Notes: a model not told the origin generated them from the sequence alone. A stretch of DNA of 64,000 bases from Plectonema cf. radiosum LEGE 06105 (GCF_015207665.1 NZ_JADEWL010000010.1:36219-100218), one strand, 5' to 3'. Positions 46,233-56,690 are shown, counted from the stretch's first letter. Made by a program: numbers and translations.

Positions 46233-46570
46233 ACCGGGTAATTAGAATTTCCTAAATATCACAAAAAAACCGCTCAATTGTTAATTAATCATTAAAAATA
46301 TTGTACTTTTTTATATCTTCGATTAATACTTGGACGTGCTAAAACATTGTAAAAAGCTGATCGAGTCTGAATTAATGTAAAAAGAGCAACCATTGTAATA
46401 AATTCGCGTCTTACATTCCACACAGACCTTCAAAGGTTCTGTGCGTAGAATATTGTCACGAATTCTATACTTATAAAATGGGCAACCCAGAAATAATACA
46501 GGCTCCTTAAAGGTAGTCGTGTTTTTCAAGAGTACGTTCATCAAATTTTATTCCGAGTCTAACTATTGAT

Positions 46571-47257
46571 ATGACGCTTACTCACAACCCTTGTGTTTTA
46601 GTAATCGAAAGCGACGAAAACCTAGCTTCTCAGCTTTCTTCTGATTTAAAAGAGATTGGTTACGAACCGATTTTGGCTAGCAATACCACTTCCGGTTTGC
46701 AACATAGTCGCGATCGCCAACCTGCTTTGATTGTTGTCGATAGAATGCTAGCGGGAGAATCAGGAATCTCGTTATGCAAAAATCTCCGAATTAGCGGTGT
46801 GTGCGCTCCGGTATTGATGTTAATGGCTAGAGATACAGTTGACGATCGCGTTGCTTGTCTCGAAGCTGGTGCGGATGATTATTTTCTCAAACCCTACCGT
46901 TCGGAAAATTTCATGAACTTGGTTCGGCTGTATTTAAAGCAAGATGTTGATACTTCAGAACAATTACGTTTTGGAGATTTAATTTTAGATCTTGCTACTC
47001 GTCGCGCTATTAACAACGGACGAGCAATTGATTTGACAATGAAAGAATTTGAACTGCTAAAGTATCTAATGGAACATCCCCGTGAAGTATTAACTCGCGA
47101 ACAAATTTTAGAAAACGTCTGGGGTTATGACTTTATGGGTGAATCTAACGTCATTGAAGTGTATATTCGTTACTTACGACTAAAAATAGAAGACGAAACT
47201 CAAAAACGCCTAATTCAAACAGTACGCGGTGTCGGTTATGTATTAAGAGAATCTTAA
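46571..47257 (+). CDS. nblR: OmpR/PhoB-type response regulator, NblR-like
   Basis: A 228-aa regulator. The receiver has LIVVDRML (phospho-Asp near 57), LMLMARDT (Thr/Ser switch) and YFLKPY (Lys). The winged-helix effector has LTMKEFELLKYLMEHP, REQILENVWGYDF and NVIEVYIRYLRLKIED. The blocks GESGISLCKNL and ARDTVDDRVACLEAGADDYFL resemble NblR, which governs phycobilisome breakdown under nutrient stress (symbol from memory). No kinase adjacent. Confidence 0.75.
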   Translation: MTLTHNPCVLVIESDENLASQLSSDLKEIGYEPILASNTTSGLQHSRDRQPALIVVDRMLAGESGISLCKNLRISGVCAPVLMLMARDTVDDRVACLEAGADDYFLKPYRSENFMNLVRLYLKQDVDTSEQLRFGDLILDLATRRAINNGRAIDLTMKEFELLKYLMEHPREVLTREQILENVWGYDFMGESNVIEVYIRYLRLKIEDETQKRLIQTVRGVGYVLRES

Positions 47258-47449
47258 AAGTTAAGTCAACATCAAAATAACGAATACAAACAAGTTTTTT
47301 ATTCGTCAAAATTGATTGGGTAAGTAACACCGGATATTAAATAGATTTTATTTTCTCAAAGATAAATTTTTTTGATATTCCCTCCCTCGGCTTAAATATT
47401 TTGATTTTTAATGCCAAATTAAACTTTGTATTTCATCAGAAATTAATTA

Positions 47450-47983
47450 ATGATTAAAAATTATATAAAGAGTTGGCGAAGATTATTACCTATAGTAATA
47501 GGATTTTTACTGGTAAGTTGTTTTCAACAGACACCAGCAAAAAGCCCTGATATTACCGTATCCACAACTCCAACAGCAGTGAAAAATTTAGGACAAGAAC
47601 TACCAATTTCGGCTGTTGCAACAACTCCCAACGGTACACAAATTCAATTAGAAGTAGCGCAAACACCACAACAGCAAGCAATGGGATTAATGTACAGACC
47701 AACTTTACCAGATAACCGGGGAATGTTGTTTGATTTTGCTTCACCCCAAGCAGTTAGCTTTTGGATGAAAAATGTACCCGTTCCTTTAGATATGGTTTTT
47801 CTGCGTAAAGGAGTAGTCCAATATATCGCTTCCTCTGTACCTCCCTGTACAGAAGAACCTTGCCCTACTTATGGTCCCAAAACTCTTATCGATCAAGTGA
47901 TTGAATTACGTTCCCGACGAGCCGCAGAATTAAATTTAAAGATAGGGGATAAAGTAATAATTAATGATACTATAACCAAGTAA
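47450..47983 (+). CDS. DUF192 lipoprotein
   Basis: A 177-aa exported protein. The signal sequence ends GFLLVSC (lipidated Cys near 24). After a Thr/Pro-rich linker the DUF192 domain spans about residues 60-175: LEVAQTPQQQAMGLMYRP, LPDNRGMLFDF, VSFWMKNVPVPLDMVFL and KTLIDQVIELRSRRAAELNL. DUF192 proteins have no assigned function. It follows the response regulator by about 190 bases. Confidence 0.88.
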   Translation: MIKNYIKSWRRLLPIVIGFLLVSCFQQTPAKSPDITVSTTPTAVKNLGQELPISAVATTPNGTQIQLEVAQTPQQQAMGLMYRPTLPDNRGMLFDFASPQAVSFWMKNVPVPLDMVFLRKGVVQYIASSVPPCTEEPCPTYGPKTLIDQVIELRSRRAAELNLKIGDKVIINDTITK

Positions 47984-48506
47984 TTACGTAAAATAAATAA
48001 AAGCAAATTTGCTTATATAGCTTGCTAGTTATACATTCAATAGAATTATCTTAAAAAAGTATCAAAAATAGTGGTATAAAAACAAATTGTAATGTTAAGA
48101 TTTGCTATACCGATTAAAGTTATTAGTCTGCTCTACTAGCAGTTCGGATATCAACTTTAAATTTTGACAGCAAAAATCTTCCTTTTGGTGTACGTGTAAA
48201 CAGTCGCTAATAGGGGAGTATAGGCTATGGAATCTTTGTTACAAGAAATTAATTAGCCGTCATTACTTAAGTAGAAAGTATTAAACTCTTTTAAATTAAG
48301 CAAAGTGCTACTTGAGACTATCGATAAGAAATCAAGCTAAAATATTTATCTCGCTCACCTCCCGCTTGTTTTCTGGTGTCGGACAAAATGTACCCAATTT
48401 TTTATCAAACAAATTTACAGTCACAAATGAATTACTCGCTACTAGCTACTTATCAACTATGGATAGATATATAACCATGCACTCTACCGAAGGAGGGGAG
48501 ATAAAA
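47984..48506. other. 520-base gap, no gene assigned
   Basis: AT-rich. The frame of the next gene is open upstream from 48312, but the strong GGAGGGGAG site just before the ATG at 48507 places the start there. No repeat element recognised. Confidence 0.45.
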
Positions 48507-48698
48507 ATGACACAAACTACTTATTCGCGGCTGATTAATTTTTTGCAAGATGATTTGTCAATTTCTGCGGCTTCGCTAGCAGTAGCTTTACGACACAGCG
48601 AACAAGATCCAGGTCCATTACCAATGATTTTGTGGCAATATGGTTTAGTGACTTTAGAACAGCTAGAGCAAATTTATGATTGGTTGGAGACAGCATAG
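48507..48698 (+). CDS. DUF2949 small protein
   Basis: A 63-aa protein beginning MTQTTYSRLINFLQDDLSIS and ending YDWLETA. Two helices (SAASLAVALRHSEQDPGPLPM, TLEQLEQIYDW). DUF2949 is a cyanobacterial family of unknown function. The start is set by AAGGAGGGGAG seven bases upstream, rather than the ORF's earlier ATGs. Confidence 0.82.
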   Translation: MTQTTYSRLINFLQDDLSISAASLAVALRHSEQDPGPLPMILWQYGLVTLEQLEQIYDWLETA

Positions 48699-48801
48699 GT
48701 TAGCTAATGAGTAGTGCAATGCGGAGAATTGAAAGATGTTGTTACAAAGACTCCACTTTCTGCGAAGACTGATTCCAAATTTAACAATATACAAATCAAT
48801 T

Positions 48802-48831
48802 GAGCGAGTTGACCATTCAACTCGCTCTTTT
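48802..48831 (+). terminator. Rho-independent terminator
   Basis: GAGCGAGTTGA and TCAACTCGCTC pair perfectly (11 bp) over a 4-base loop, followed by TTTTA. Behind the DUF2949 gene. Confidence 0.9.
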
Positions 48832-48842
48832 AGGTATTGGGG

Positions 48843-48925
48843 AATTGGTTAGGAGTTAGGAGTTAAGAGTTATGAATTAGGAGTTAGTTATTACAGGTTT
48901 GACATCCAGACCTTTAACCTTTGAT
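48843..48925. repeat. Heptamer repeat (GGAGTTA)
   Basis: Units GGAGTTA / GAGTTAG and ACCTTTAACCTTTG-like segments. STRR-like tract. The remaining gap to 49256 is AT-rich; a 67-codon minus frame at 49034-49237 is not accepted. Confidence 0.6.
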
Positions 48926-49256
48926 TCAGGAGTTAAAAATTTAATATAAGAATCCTTATGGAAAATTGAAAAAATCAGTATAGTTAACTGTTCCCTGTTA
49001 AGATTTCCCTAGTCTTTACAACTTATTTAAAAATCAAACAGAATTCCTATAGTATAATAACCACCTATTTAATGATTTGCACTGTCTGTACAATAAAGTT
49101 ACAAGCAAAAATTGTTGTAGGGCAAGTAGTAGATTGTAGTGGTGCAAGTAAACACTCTTCACTTTCGGCTGTATTGAACTGCAAAACACTACTAATTGTA
49201 ACGTTACAACAGAAAAATACTTTGTTTTGCTTTGCATGAGTAATGGTAACTTATCA

Positions 49257-49508
49257 TTATTCAGAAGCTACGACTTGTTCGGAGTTATGGTGATTGATAG
49301 ACCAACGATGGGAAATTTCCATAGAAGAAACCTGACAAACTTGTTCCAGATGCTTTTGTTGGACGGCAGCTTTACGGAGCGTAATGATTAATTGATTTAC
49401 CTGGTTCCGTAAATCTGGATTGTCATTAACTGCTGTCATAGTTTGACGTTCGAGCAATTGCAGGATTAATTCGTAATGGATAGGTGAAGGAAGAGGAATT
49501 TGCTCCAT
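49257..49508 (-). CDS. DUF5340 small protein
   Basis: An 83-aa protein starting MEQIPLPSPIHYELILQLLE at the ATG 49508; the frame begins at 49544, but the family starts at MEQIP. It is rich in helix (LRNQVNQLIITLRKAAVQQKHLE). DUF5340 is a cyanobacterial family of unknown function; no cysteine pairs or membrane segment. Confidence 0.82.
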   Translation of the reverse strand: MEQIPLPSPIHYELILQLLERQTMTAVNDNPDLRNQVNQLIITLRKAAVQQKHLEQVCQVSSMEISHRWSINHHNSEQVVASE

Positions 49509-49629
49509 GAAGTTAAAAATAATTGGTAGGCTTGAGATTCCCAAGGGCGTTGCTCAAGATGTATGATTTTTACATGAATTTTTACATAGCCAACAAATAA
49601 TGCTTTAAAGTCTCGATAGCGCACGTTGG

Positions 49630-50520
49630 TTATGAAAATTTTGCTAAGAGATTAGCTATCGCAATTGCTGGATCGGGTTGTTTCACCAAGGATTCACCAA
49701 TCAATACAGCAGAAGCACCATTATTGGTAACTAAGCTTAAATCGTCAGGGGTATCCAATCCCGACTCGCTAACAACAAGGATATTTTTTTCTTGTAATTG
49801 TTGATTCCTTGCCTGTAATAACTTACAAGTAATTTTTAAGTCAACAGAAAAGTCTTGTAAATTACGATTGTTGATACCAATTAAAGAAACACCATCTATC
49901 GCTAAAACTCGGTCAAGTTCTTCTAGAGTATGAACTTCAATCAAAGCAGTTAATTGTAAAACATTGGCGATTTTGACGAAGTATTGTAAATCTTTGTCGC
50001 TGAGTATAGCCGCAATTAACAAAACCGCATCAGCACCGCGAAGCCTTGCTAAATACATTTGGTAAGGATAAATTATAAATTCCTTACACAGTAAAGGTAA
50101 ATCTACAGCAGCACGAACCTGGGATAAATTTTCAAAACTACCTTGAAAAAACTTTGTATCTGTAAGTACCGAAAGACAGGTAGCGCCACCTTTTTGATAC
50201 TCTAAAGCAATTTTTACCGGGTCAAAATCTTCCCGTAAAATTCCTTTACTAGGAGAAGCTTTTTTTACTTCTGCAATCAAAGCCGGTTTAGTTTTAGCTT
50301 GACGTAACGCTGCAACAAAATCGCGAGATGGCGGTGCATTAACTATTTGACGCTGCAAATCCTGCAAAGATTGCTTTTCGCGCATTTGCTCAACTTCCGC
50401 TTCTTTATACCAAACAATTTCTTCCAAAATATTATTTGGCTCCGCATCAGCAGCGGCAATTTGATACCGTAATGACAATACAGCAATATCTGGATGAGGT
50501 GGACGACGACGGATTTGCAT
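49630..50520 (-). CDS. trpC: Indole-3-glycerol phosphate synthase
   Basis: A 296-aa enzyme of tryptophan synthesis. [21 protein letters not shown] (catalytic Lys and Glu), [27 protein letters not shown] and [13 protein letters not shown] are the barrel motifs. I start at MQIRRR (ATG 50520). The frame stays open upstream through the heptamer tract, where it would read NSQFPIP units; this is judged non-coding. Single trp gene here. Confidence 0.95.
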   Translation of the reverse strand: MQIRRRPPHPDIAVLSLRYQIAAADAEPNNILEEIVWYKEAEVEQMREKQSLQDLQRQIVNAPPSRDFVAALRQAKTKPALIAEVKKASPSKGILREDFDPVKIALEYQKGGATCLSVLTDTKFFQGSFENLSQVRAAVDLPLLCKEFIIYPYQMYLARLRGADAVLLIAAILSDKDLQYFVKIANVLQLTALIEVHTLEELDRVLAIDGVSLIGINNRNLQDFSVDLKITCKLLQARNQQLQEKNILVVSESGLDTPDDLSLVTNNGASAVLIGESLVKQPDPAIAIANLLAKFS

Positions 50521-50526
50521 GATTCT

Positions 50527-50586
50527 AATTGGGAATTGGGAATTGGGAATTGGGAATTGGGAATTGGGAATTGGGAATTGGGAATT
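50527..50586. repeat. GGGAATT heptamer tandem repeat (about 8 copies)
   Basis: Near-perfect tandem units of GGGAATT directly ahead of the trpC start. On the minus strand they form a CAATTCC-type leader, and keep an open frame repeating NSQFPIP. Copy number is likely to vary between strains. Confidence 0.85.
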
Positions 50587-50609
50587 AAAATTAATAACTC
50601 CGGTGATTC

Positions 50610-50643
50610 TGTAGAGACGTAGCAATACGCCCCACCTCTACAA
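50610..50643. repeat. GTAGAGACGT repeat, copy 2
   Basis: GTAGAGACGTAGCAATACGC followed by CCCACCTCTACA; the right arm has partly decayed. See copies at 15450 and 56347. Confidence 0.5.
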
Positions 50644-50733
50644 ATCAATCCCTTCATCCGTCTTGGAAAGTTTTGGGGTTCGAGAATCTACACGCCAAAC
50701 TTTCCGCAAAATCTAAAATCCAAAATTCTTTAA

Positions 50734-52161
50734 CTATAAAGCAGCTCGTTTGTATGCTTCATCCAAAACTTCGGAAAGTGTAGGATGGGCATGGACTAAA
50801 TGAGCGAGTTTGTTAACACTGTGACGATTGGCGATCGCCGCACTTGCTTCATGGATAATATCAGCTGCGTGGAGTCCGAATATATGAACTCCAAGAACCT
50901 CTCCCGTATCCTTACGATACACAACCTTGGCAATACCATCGGCTTCACCTTCTGCTAAAGCCTTGGAATTACCTTTGAAATAACTTTTACTAACTCCAAC
51001 TTCAAATCCTTCGGCTTGTGCTTTTTCCTTCGCTTGTTCCTGAGTCATACCTACATAGCTAATTTCTGGATGGGTAAATGCCGCTGCGGGAATACTAGAA
51101 TAATCAATTTCCTTAGTTCGACCACAAATATTTTCTACGGCAATAATACCTTGAGCAGAAGCAGCATGAGCCAGCATCATCTTACCCGTAGCATCACCAA
51201 TTGCCCAGAGATGGGGTACGGGTTGCCCTTCACTTAATACTGCCATCGAGTCATTTACTGGGATAAACTTACGTCTATCGAGTTCTACACCAACCAAATC
51301 TAAACCGATATTTTGCGTTGCTGGAATCCTTCCGGTAGCTACCAAACAAGCATCAACTTCCAAAACATCTACATCTTCTTTAGTTTTAAAATCTGCTAAT
51401 TCAATTACTACAGGTGAACCAGGAGTGATTTTTTTAGCGTATATTCCCGAATAAGTTTCAATATCACGATTAGTAACCAATACTCTTTCCGCAAGTTTAG
51501 CAATATCACGGTCAAATCCCGGCATTAACTGCGGCAAAGCTTCAATCATCGTAATTTCGCAACCCAAAGCCGAGTATACATCAGAAAATTCCAAACCGAT
51601 GTAACCACTACCGACAATTGCCACCCATTGCGGCAACCATTCTAACTTTACCGCTTGGTCGCTAGTAAATACGGTTTTACCATCTACCTCAATCCCTGGT
51701 GGAACAAAAGGAACCGAACCCGGAGAAAGAATAATATCTTTAGCTGTAATAGTTCTTTCCCCGTTAGGAGTATCAACCGTCACCTTTTGCTTTCCGACAA
51801 GTTTACCCCGACCTAGAATAATATCAACACCCAAACGTTTAAGAGAATTAGTTAAATCGGATTGAATCTTAGCAACCAAATTATTGGCATGATTTGCAAT
51901 ATCCTCTCTTTCAAACCGAACGTGATCAATTTGAATTCCTAACGCTTTGAGATGGTAAGCATCGCGCAACTCCCGTACCTTTCCGGAAGCCGCAAGTAGA
52001 GCCTTCGAGGGAATACAGCCACGGTTAACACAAGTCCCCCCCATATCCTCCGCTTCAATAATCGCAGTTTTCAAACCACAGCTAACAGCGTGTAAAGCAG
52101 CCCCATGTCCGCCTACTCCAGCCCCTACAATCACCAAATCGTAATCAAATGCCTGACTCAC
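50734..52161 (-). CDS. lpdA: Dihydrolipoyl dehydrogenase
   Basis: A 475-aa flavoprotein, the E3 component shared by pyruvate dehydrogenase and related complexes. [16 protein letters not shown] binds [19 protein letters not shown] holds the redox cysteine pair; [14 protein letters not shown] is the NAD loop; the C-terminal [13 protein letters not shown] has the catalytic His. Full length. The leader before 52161 is AT-rich. No other complex gene adjacent. Confidence 0.96.
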   Translation of the reverse strand: MSQAFDYDLVIVGAGVGGHGAALHAVSCGLKTAIIEAEDMGGTCVNRGCIPSKALLAASGKVRELRDAYHLKALGIQIDHVRFEREDIANHANNLVAKIQSDLTNSLKRLGVDIILGRGKLVGKQKVTVDTPNGERTITAKDIILSPGSVPFVPPGIEVDGKTVFTSDQAVKLEWLPQWVAIVGSGYIGLEFSDVYSALGCEITMIEALPQLMPGFDRDIAKLAERVLVTNRDIETYSGIYAKKITPGSPVVIELADFKTKEDVDVLEVDACLVATGRIPATQNIGLDLVGVELDRRKFIPVNDSMAVLSEGQPVPHLWAIGDATGKMMLAHAASAQGIIAVENICGRTKEIDYSSIPAAAFTHPEISYVGMTQEQAKEKAQAEGFEVGVSKSYFKGNSKALAEGEADGIAKVVYRKDTGEVLGVHIFGLHAADIIHEASAAIANRHSVNKLAHLVHAHPTLSEVLDEAYKRAAL

Positions 52162-52429
52162 CGTTATATTACTCCGCGTGCTTCTTCGTACTTATTTTTA
52201 ACTGAGTGCAGCGATACTGCAAGTCTTTTTTATTTTAGAGTTTTATGAAACTTTATTTATAATTTTGGCTACCATACCAATAGTTTACAAGGAAGTAGAG
52301 TTGGGGAAGTTGGGGGAGAATCCCAAATTTTGATAAAAATTATCGTAATGCTTCCCACTGATATAGTAAAAAGGATAAAGTGTCATACGAACGACATCAC
52401 CCTTATAATTAAGAACTGTATAAAATCCC

Positions 52430-53521
52430 GTGACCTTGAGCCTGTCTGCTGTAAAATCTCCGAGCCAACCTTGGCAGGGACTAATCGAACAGTATCGCCA
52501 ATACCTGCCTGTTAGCGAACATACGCCGGTTGTAACCCTTTTGGAAGGTAATACACCTTTAATCCCCGCCCCATCAATTGCACGACTCATCGGTAAGCAA
52601 GTACGTGTTTTCGTCAAATACGACGGTTTAAACCCTACTGGTAGTTTCAAAGATAGGGGAATGACAATGGCGGTTTCTAAAGCCAAGGAAGCTGGAGCCA
52701 AAGCAGTAATTTGCGCGAGTACTGGCAATACTTCCGCCGCAGCCGCAGCTTACGCTAGACGCGGTGGAATGCGAGCTTTTGTGATCATCCCCGATGGTTA
52801 TGTAGCCTTGGGTAAATTAGCTCAAGCTTTGCTTTATGGTGCAGAAGTACTGGCAATTAAAGGAAATTTTGACCAGGCTTTAGAAATTGTCCGACAAATT
52901 GCCGAGGAATATCCGGTAACTTTGGTTAATTCTGTTAATCCTTACCGTTTGGAAGGACAAAAAACCGGCGCTTTTGAAGTTGTAGATATTTTAGGTGATG
53001 CTCCAGATTGGTTGTGTATCCCCGTGGGTAATGCGGGAAATATCACAGCATATTGGATGGGTTTTTGTCAATATCATCAAGATGGTAAATGCGGACATTT
53101 ACCCAAAATGATGGGTTTTCAAGCAGCGGGTGCTGCACCATTAGTGAATGGGCAAAGAGTAGCTCATCCAGAAACTTTAGCTACAGCAATTAGAATTGGT
53201 AATCCCGCGAGTTGGGATAAAGCAGTAGCAGCCGCAGCAGCTAGTATGGGTGAATTTAATGCTGTCACCGATGAAGAAATATTAGACGCTTATCGACTTT
53301 TAGCATCAGAAGAAGGTGTTTTTTGCGAACCAGCCAGCGCCGCTTCTGTGGCAGGATTATTGAAGGTAAAAGACCAAGTTCCCCCAGGTGCTACTGTGGT
53401 TTGTGTGTTAACTGGTAATGGTTTGAAAGACCCAGATACGGCGATTAAACATAATACTAGTCAGTTTACCCAAGGTATTGAAGCAAATATTAAATCGGTT
53501 GCCGAGGTGATGGGATTTTAA
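52430..53521 (+). CDS. thrC: Threonine synthase
   Basis: A 363-aa pyridoxal-phosphate enzyme converting phosphohomoserine to threonine. The PLP Lys is in [16 protein letters not shown], and [34 protein letters not shown] and [13 protein letters not shown] are the family blocks. The frame begins with GTG at 52430 ([11 protein letters not shown]); no clear upstream ATG fits. Full length. Start is supported by the next block [14 protein letters not shown]. Confidence 0.95.
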   Translation: MTLSLSAVKSPSQPWQGLIEQYRQYLPVSEHTPVVTLLEGNTPLIPAPSIARLIGKQVRVFVKYDGLNPTGSFKDRGMTMAVSKAKEAGAKAVICASTGNTSAAAAAYARRGGMRAFVIIPDGYVALGKLAQALLYGAEVLAIKGNFDQALEIVRQIAEEYPVTLVNSVNPYRLEGQKTGAFEVVDILGDAPDWLCIPVGNAGNITAYWMGFCQYHQDGKCGHLPKMMGFQAAGAAPLVNGQRVAHPETLATAIRIGNPASWDKAVAAAAASMGEFNAVTDEEILDAYRLLASEEGVFCEPASAASVAGLLKVKDQVPPGATVVCVLTGNGLKDPDTAIKHNTSQFTQGIEANIKSVAEVMGF

Positions 53522-53696
53522 TCATTCGTAATTCGTAATTACTTTTATTCTCTAATTTTTAGCAATGGGATTGCCTATTTGCTCCTAGCTAAAGTTAAAA
53601 TTAGAACGATAATTAAATCAAAATCTTTCACATATAGTGTTATAACTATTTGGATGAAATTCTTGAATCAAGAACGATGAGTAGTAATTACAGATA

Positions 53697-54038
53697 ATGC
53701 AAGTTGTAAAAAGACCCATCAAACCCAAAACTTATATATCGTTCCTCTATATTTATTCAACAACTTGGGGAACTGCTGGTGATATTTGTTTAATCCGCGA
53801 AACTGTAGCGAATGAAAGTACATCTAAATTCATCGGTCGCAAAGTCAAGTTATCGCTTCCCAGAGGACTGGAACGTCATCGTGTCGAAGGTTTTCCTGTC
53901 ATCAAAGTTGCAGGTCATGTCGGTGAAGGACACCCAAAAGACCCCGAATCCGAGTGGGAAGCTTATGAAGGTATAGAACGAGAAATTGCGATCGCGATTT
54001 TGAAACCTTGGGGATTCAAGTTAGTTGAATTGGAGTAA
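53697..54038 (+). CDS. Hypothetical protein, 113 aa
   Basis: Not recognised. KRPIKPKTYISFLYIYSTTWGTAGDI is followed by a basic stretch (FIGRKVKLSLPRGLERHRVE) and an acidic, HGEGHP-like part VGEGHPKDPESEWEAYEGIER. No signal or membrane segment. Codon use looks like neighbours. It converges on tsaB, with 12 bases between the stops. Confidence 0.6.
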   Translation: MQVVKRPIKPKTYISFLYIYSTTWGTAGDICLIRETVANESTSKFIGRKVKLSLPRGLERHRVEGFPVIKVAGHVGEGHPKDPESEWEAYEGIEREIAIAILKPWGFKLVELE

Positions 54039-54050
54039 ATTCGTGTAATA

Positions 54051-54695
54051 TTAGCCATTAACTGGATGTTGTCCATAAAACGGTAAGGCTTCCGTCCAAT
54101 CTGGACGTTTTCCTTGCAACCAATCAAAATACGCCAATTGCAGCATACTTGTCACCGTTGCAGCTAACCCAGAATTTGCTTCCACAAGTTGATAATTCCC
54201 GCTCTGATCGGCTAACTTTTCTTGCCATGCTTCGGGTGATATTATCGTATCTGGCATTACAGCAGTAAGTCCACGACCATTTTGGGTAAGTTGATAAATC
54301 GCAGCAAAAATCATACCTCGCTGCCCTGGCATTTGTATCGCGATCGCAATATCATCATTAACTCGGTTTTCCCAAGCAAATGCAGCCAAAGTAGAAACCG
54401 CGAACACCGGAATATCCAACTGTTGTCCTAAAGTACGAGCAGTCACAACGCCAATACGAGTTCCCGTAAACCCCCCCGGCCCCTTCGCTACAGCAACAAA
54501 AGACATATCAGCCCAAGTTTGAGGTTTAATAAAGTCTATCAAATATTGATGCATCAAATTAGAAATATTACGGTCTAATTTAAATACATCGGAACGATTA
54601 TCTCCAGCAAAATCACTGAGAGATAAACCGAATTCGGGAGTGGTAGTATGCAGCGCTAAACCGTATTTGTTCACTTTTGGTATTGGGTATGGCAA
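54051..54695 (-). CDS. tsaB: tRNA threonylcarbamoyladenosine synthesis protein TsaB
   Basis: A 214-aa ASKHA-fold protein that helps TsaD install t6A37 in tRNA. FVAVAKGPGGFTGTRIGV and TLGQQLDIPVFAVSTLAAFAW are the signature. The N-terminal peptide MPYPIPK may be extra: a GTG at 54674 begins VNKYGLALHTTTPEFGLS, closer to the family start. Full length. Ycf34 lies upstream on the same strand. Confidence 0.93.
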   Translation of the reverse strand: MPYPIPKVNKYGLALHTTTPEFGLSLSDFAGDNRSDVFKLDRNISNLMHQYLIDFIKPQTWADMSFVAVAKGPGGFTGTRIGVVTARTLGQQLDIPVFAVSTLAAFAWENRVNDDIAIAIQMPGQRGMIFAAIYQLTQNGRGLTAVMPDTIISPEAWQEKLADQSGNYQLVEANSGLAATVTSMLQLAYFDWLQGKRPDWTEALPFYGQHPVNG

Positions 54696-54732
54696 AATAA
54701 TTCTTAACCCCGATGGTACTAGCCCCTAACTC

Positions 54733-54981
54733 TTATGTTGGAACCATTTCACCCGGACGTAATTTAGACCACTTGCCTTTTTCTTCCTTAAAACTCAAGC
54801 ATCCGACAACATCCCACTCCATTTCAATTATGGAGTCTTGAGTGCGAATGTTGACATTTATACTAGGTTCATTAGGATCGAAGGTAGGTGTTTCTGTTAA
54901 ATGAGGTTGTTGGTGCTGTGTTTCTACTGCATTATAGGTAATACAGCGGTCTACATAATGACAATTTACGCAAATACACAT
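54733..54981 (-). CDS. ycf34: Ycf34 iron-sulfur protein
   Basis: An 82-aa protein. The N-terminus MCICVNCHYVDRC carries Cys at 2, 4, 7 and 13, the conserved cluster ligands. Ycf34 is a small cyanobacterial and plastid Fe-S protein linked to photosynthesis. The tail SKLRPGEMVPT is typical. It lies just upstream of tsaB, 37 bases apart, and divergent from cca. Confidence 0.9.
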   Translation of the reverse strand: MCICVNCHYVDRCITYNAVETQHQQPHLTETPTFDPNEPSINVNIRTQDSIIEMEWDVVGCLSFKEEKGKWSKLRPGEMVPT

Positions 54982-55063
54982 ATTAAAACCAACGATTAGT
55001 TTTGCTTTACTGCTAATTTAGCTTAAGTAACGCGATTGTTGCCTAGCCTTTTGGTTTATTTTT

Positions 55064-56359
55064 ATGACAATATTTAACCCAGAAATATTTACCCCGGAAA
55101 ATTTACCTTTTAATCGGGAATTATTACCAAAAACAGCTTATTTAGTAGGTGGTGCGGTACGAGATGGGATTTTAGGAAGAACTCGCGATTATATAGATTT
55201 AGATTTTATTTTACCTTCAGAAGCAGTAAATATAGCTCGCAAAATCGCAAAATATCATCAAGCTGGCTTTGTTTTACTCGATGAGCAAAGACAAATTGCT
55301 CGTGTAGTTTTTCCCCATGCTACCGTTGATATTGCTCAACAAGAAGGTGATTCTTTAGAAACCGACTTGTCGAGAAGAGATTATACCATAAATGCTATAG
55401 CTTATAATATTCATACCCAAGAAATAATTGACCCGCTACAAGGTGGTAAAGATTTAGAAAAAGGTATTTTACGGATGATATCAGCCGCGAATTTGCAAGA
55501 TGATCCTCTACGTTTGATGCGGGGATATCGTCAAGCTGCACAGTTGGGTTTTACTATTGAACCAGAAACCCATTCAACAATTCGCTCTTTGACTGAGCAT
55601 CTCAACAAAGTTGCTGCCGAACGAATACGGGTAGAATTGGGATATATGTTAGCGCATCCTCAAGGTACGTCTTGGTTAATTAAAGCTATTGAAGATGGTT
55701 TATTAAAATCTTCTTTTAAAAATGCCACATCCCAAAGCTGTTCTCTACTTATTGAAGTTGACAAAGCTGCTTCTCAATTAGCAGAACATTTACCAGCTTT
55801 AAAAGGAATATTACAACAAAATATCAAAGATACAGTTAAAACAACTCGGTTGGGTATTGCTAAATTAGCTTGTTTAGTTAATCCCAAACCAGAAATCGCA
55901 GAAGTAGAATTAGAACAACTTACCTACAGCAAAGCTGAGGTTCAAAGCGTAACCTGTGCCTTAAGACTATTGCCCAAGTTAAACAAATCCTCGATGTCTT
56001 TGAGAGAACAATACTTTTTATTTCGGGAAGCGGGTTGCGTATTCCCGACTACAGCTGTTTTAGCAGTAGCTTATGGTAATGTAGTTGAGGAAATGTCCGA
56101 AGACAAGTCGCTACAGACATACGCATCCTTACTAGCCCGCTACTTAAACCCTGATGATCCGGTTGCACATCCCACTCAATTAGTAAGTGGGATACATATT
56201 ATATCATCATTGAACCTGCCTTCGTCACCACTCATCGGTAAACTACTGACAGAAATAGCAGTGGCACAAGTGGAAGGCAAAATTAGCACATCTTATGAAG
56301 CGATCAAATTTGCACGGAGGTTAGTTCAATTAGATACCACCGGAGTTGTAGAGACGTAG
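55064..56359 (+). CDS. cca: CCA tRNA nucleotidyltransferase (class II)
   Basis: A 431-aa enzyme that adds or repairs CCA ends of tRNA. YLVGGAVRDGILGRTRDYIDLDF (nucleotidyl-transfer acids), RRDYTINAIAYN (ribose recognition), DPLRLMRGYRQAAQLGF (base recognition) are clear. No HD domain is visible. The last residues GVVET and the TAG stop fall within a GAGACGT repeat copy, so the native C-terminus was probably changed by its insertion. Confidence 0.93.
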   Translation: MTIFNPEIFTPENLPFNRELLPKTAYLVGGAVRDGILGRTRDYIDLDFILPSEAVNIARKIAKYHQAGFVLLDEQRQIARVVFPHATVDIAQQEGDSLETDLSRRDYTINAIAYNIHTQEIIDPLQGGKDLEKGILRMISAANLQDDPLRLMRGYRQAAQLGFTIEPETHSTIRSLTEHLNKVAAERIRVELGYMLAHPQGTSWLIKAIEDGLLKSSFKNATSQSCSLLIEVDKAASQLAEHLPALKGILQQNIKDTVKTTRLGIAKLACLVNPKPEIAEVELEQLTYSKAEVQSVTCALRLLPKLNKSSMSLREQYFLFREAGCVFPTTAVLAVAYGNVVEEMSEDKSLQTYASLLARYLNPDDPVAHPTQLVSGIHIISSLNLPSSPLIGKLLTEIAVAQVEGKISTSYEAIKFARRLVQLDTTGVVET

Positions 56360-56375
56360 CAATGCTACGTCTATT
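56347..56375. repeat. GTAGAGACGT repeat, copy 3, overlapping the cca stop
   Basis: GTAGAGACGTAGC and GCTACGTCTATT form a palindrome. The TAG inside supplies the stop codon of cca. It may also work as a terminator hairpin. Confidence 0.65.
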
Positions 56376-56387
56376 AACAATTAAACA

Positions 56388-56597
56388 TCAACCATTTTTA
56401 TAATCAGCGTCTATCCAACAACGTGGTAAAGATTCACCAGAAGGAAAGACGAGATTTTCTTTTTTAAAAGATTCTGATGGTTGTTCTTCTTGACCTTGTT
56501 GTTGTTTAGCTTCAATACTATCAGTATTAGGATTGATCAGTTGTTGGACATCAGTTACTTTAATCAATTCACCATCATTTTTGAGTTGCAAAAACAT
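56388..56597 (-). CDS. Conserved small cyanobacterial protein (69 aa)
   Basis: MFLQLKNDGELIKVTDVQQLINP is a start I have seen in many cyanobacterial small proteins, sometimes annotated as acetyltransferase without support. The middle is Gln/Glu-rich (KQQQGQEEQPS), and the end is FPSGESLPRCWIDADYKNG. Role unknown. Convergent with cca. Confidence 0.72.
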   Translation of the reverse strand: MFLQLKNDGELIKVTDVQQLINPNTDSIEAKQQQGQEEQPSESFKKENLVFPSGESLPRCWIDADYKNG

Positions 56598-56690
56598 TTA
56601 TGGATACCCGTTACAAATTTTTCCAAATTAATAACGTCAGTTTATATGCAATTTTGTATATCAGGCTTCCCGCTTGAGTGTAGTAAAATT

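Noticed and set aside
46323..46544. 73-codon minus frame with CxxC before nblR
   Set aside because: No family match and no start signal; lies in a gap expected to hold the regulator promoter.
49034..49237. 67-codon minus frame
   Set aside because: Hydrophobic AT-driven composition, no start signal, no relatives recognised.
52162..52429. Riboswitch ahead of thrC or lpdA
   Set aside because: No conserved riboswitch core sequences seen in the divergent gap.
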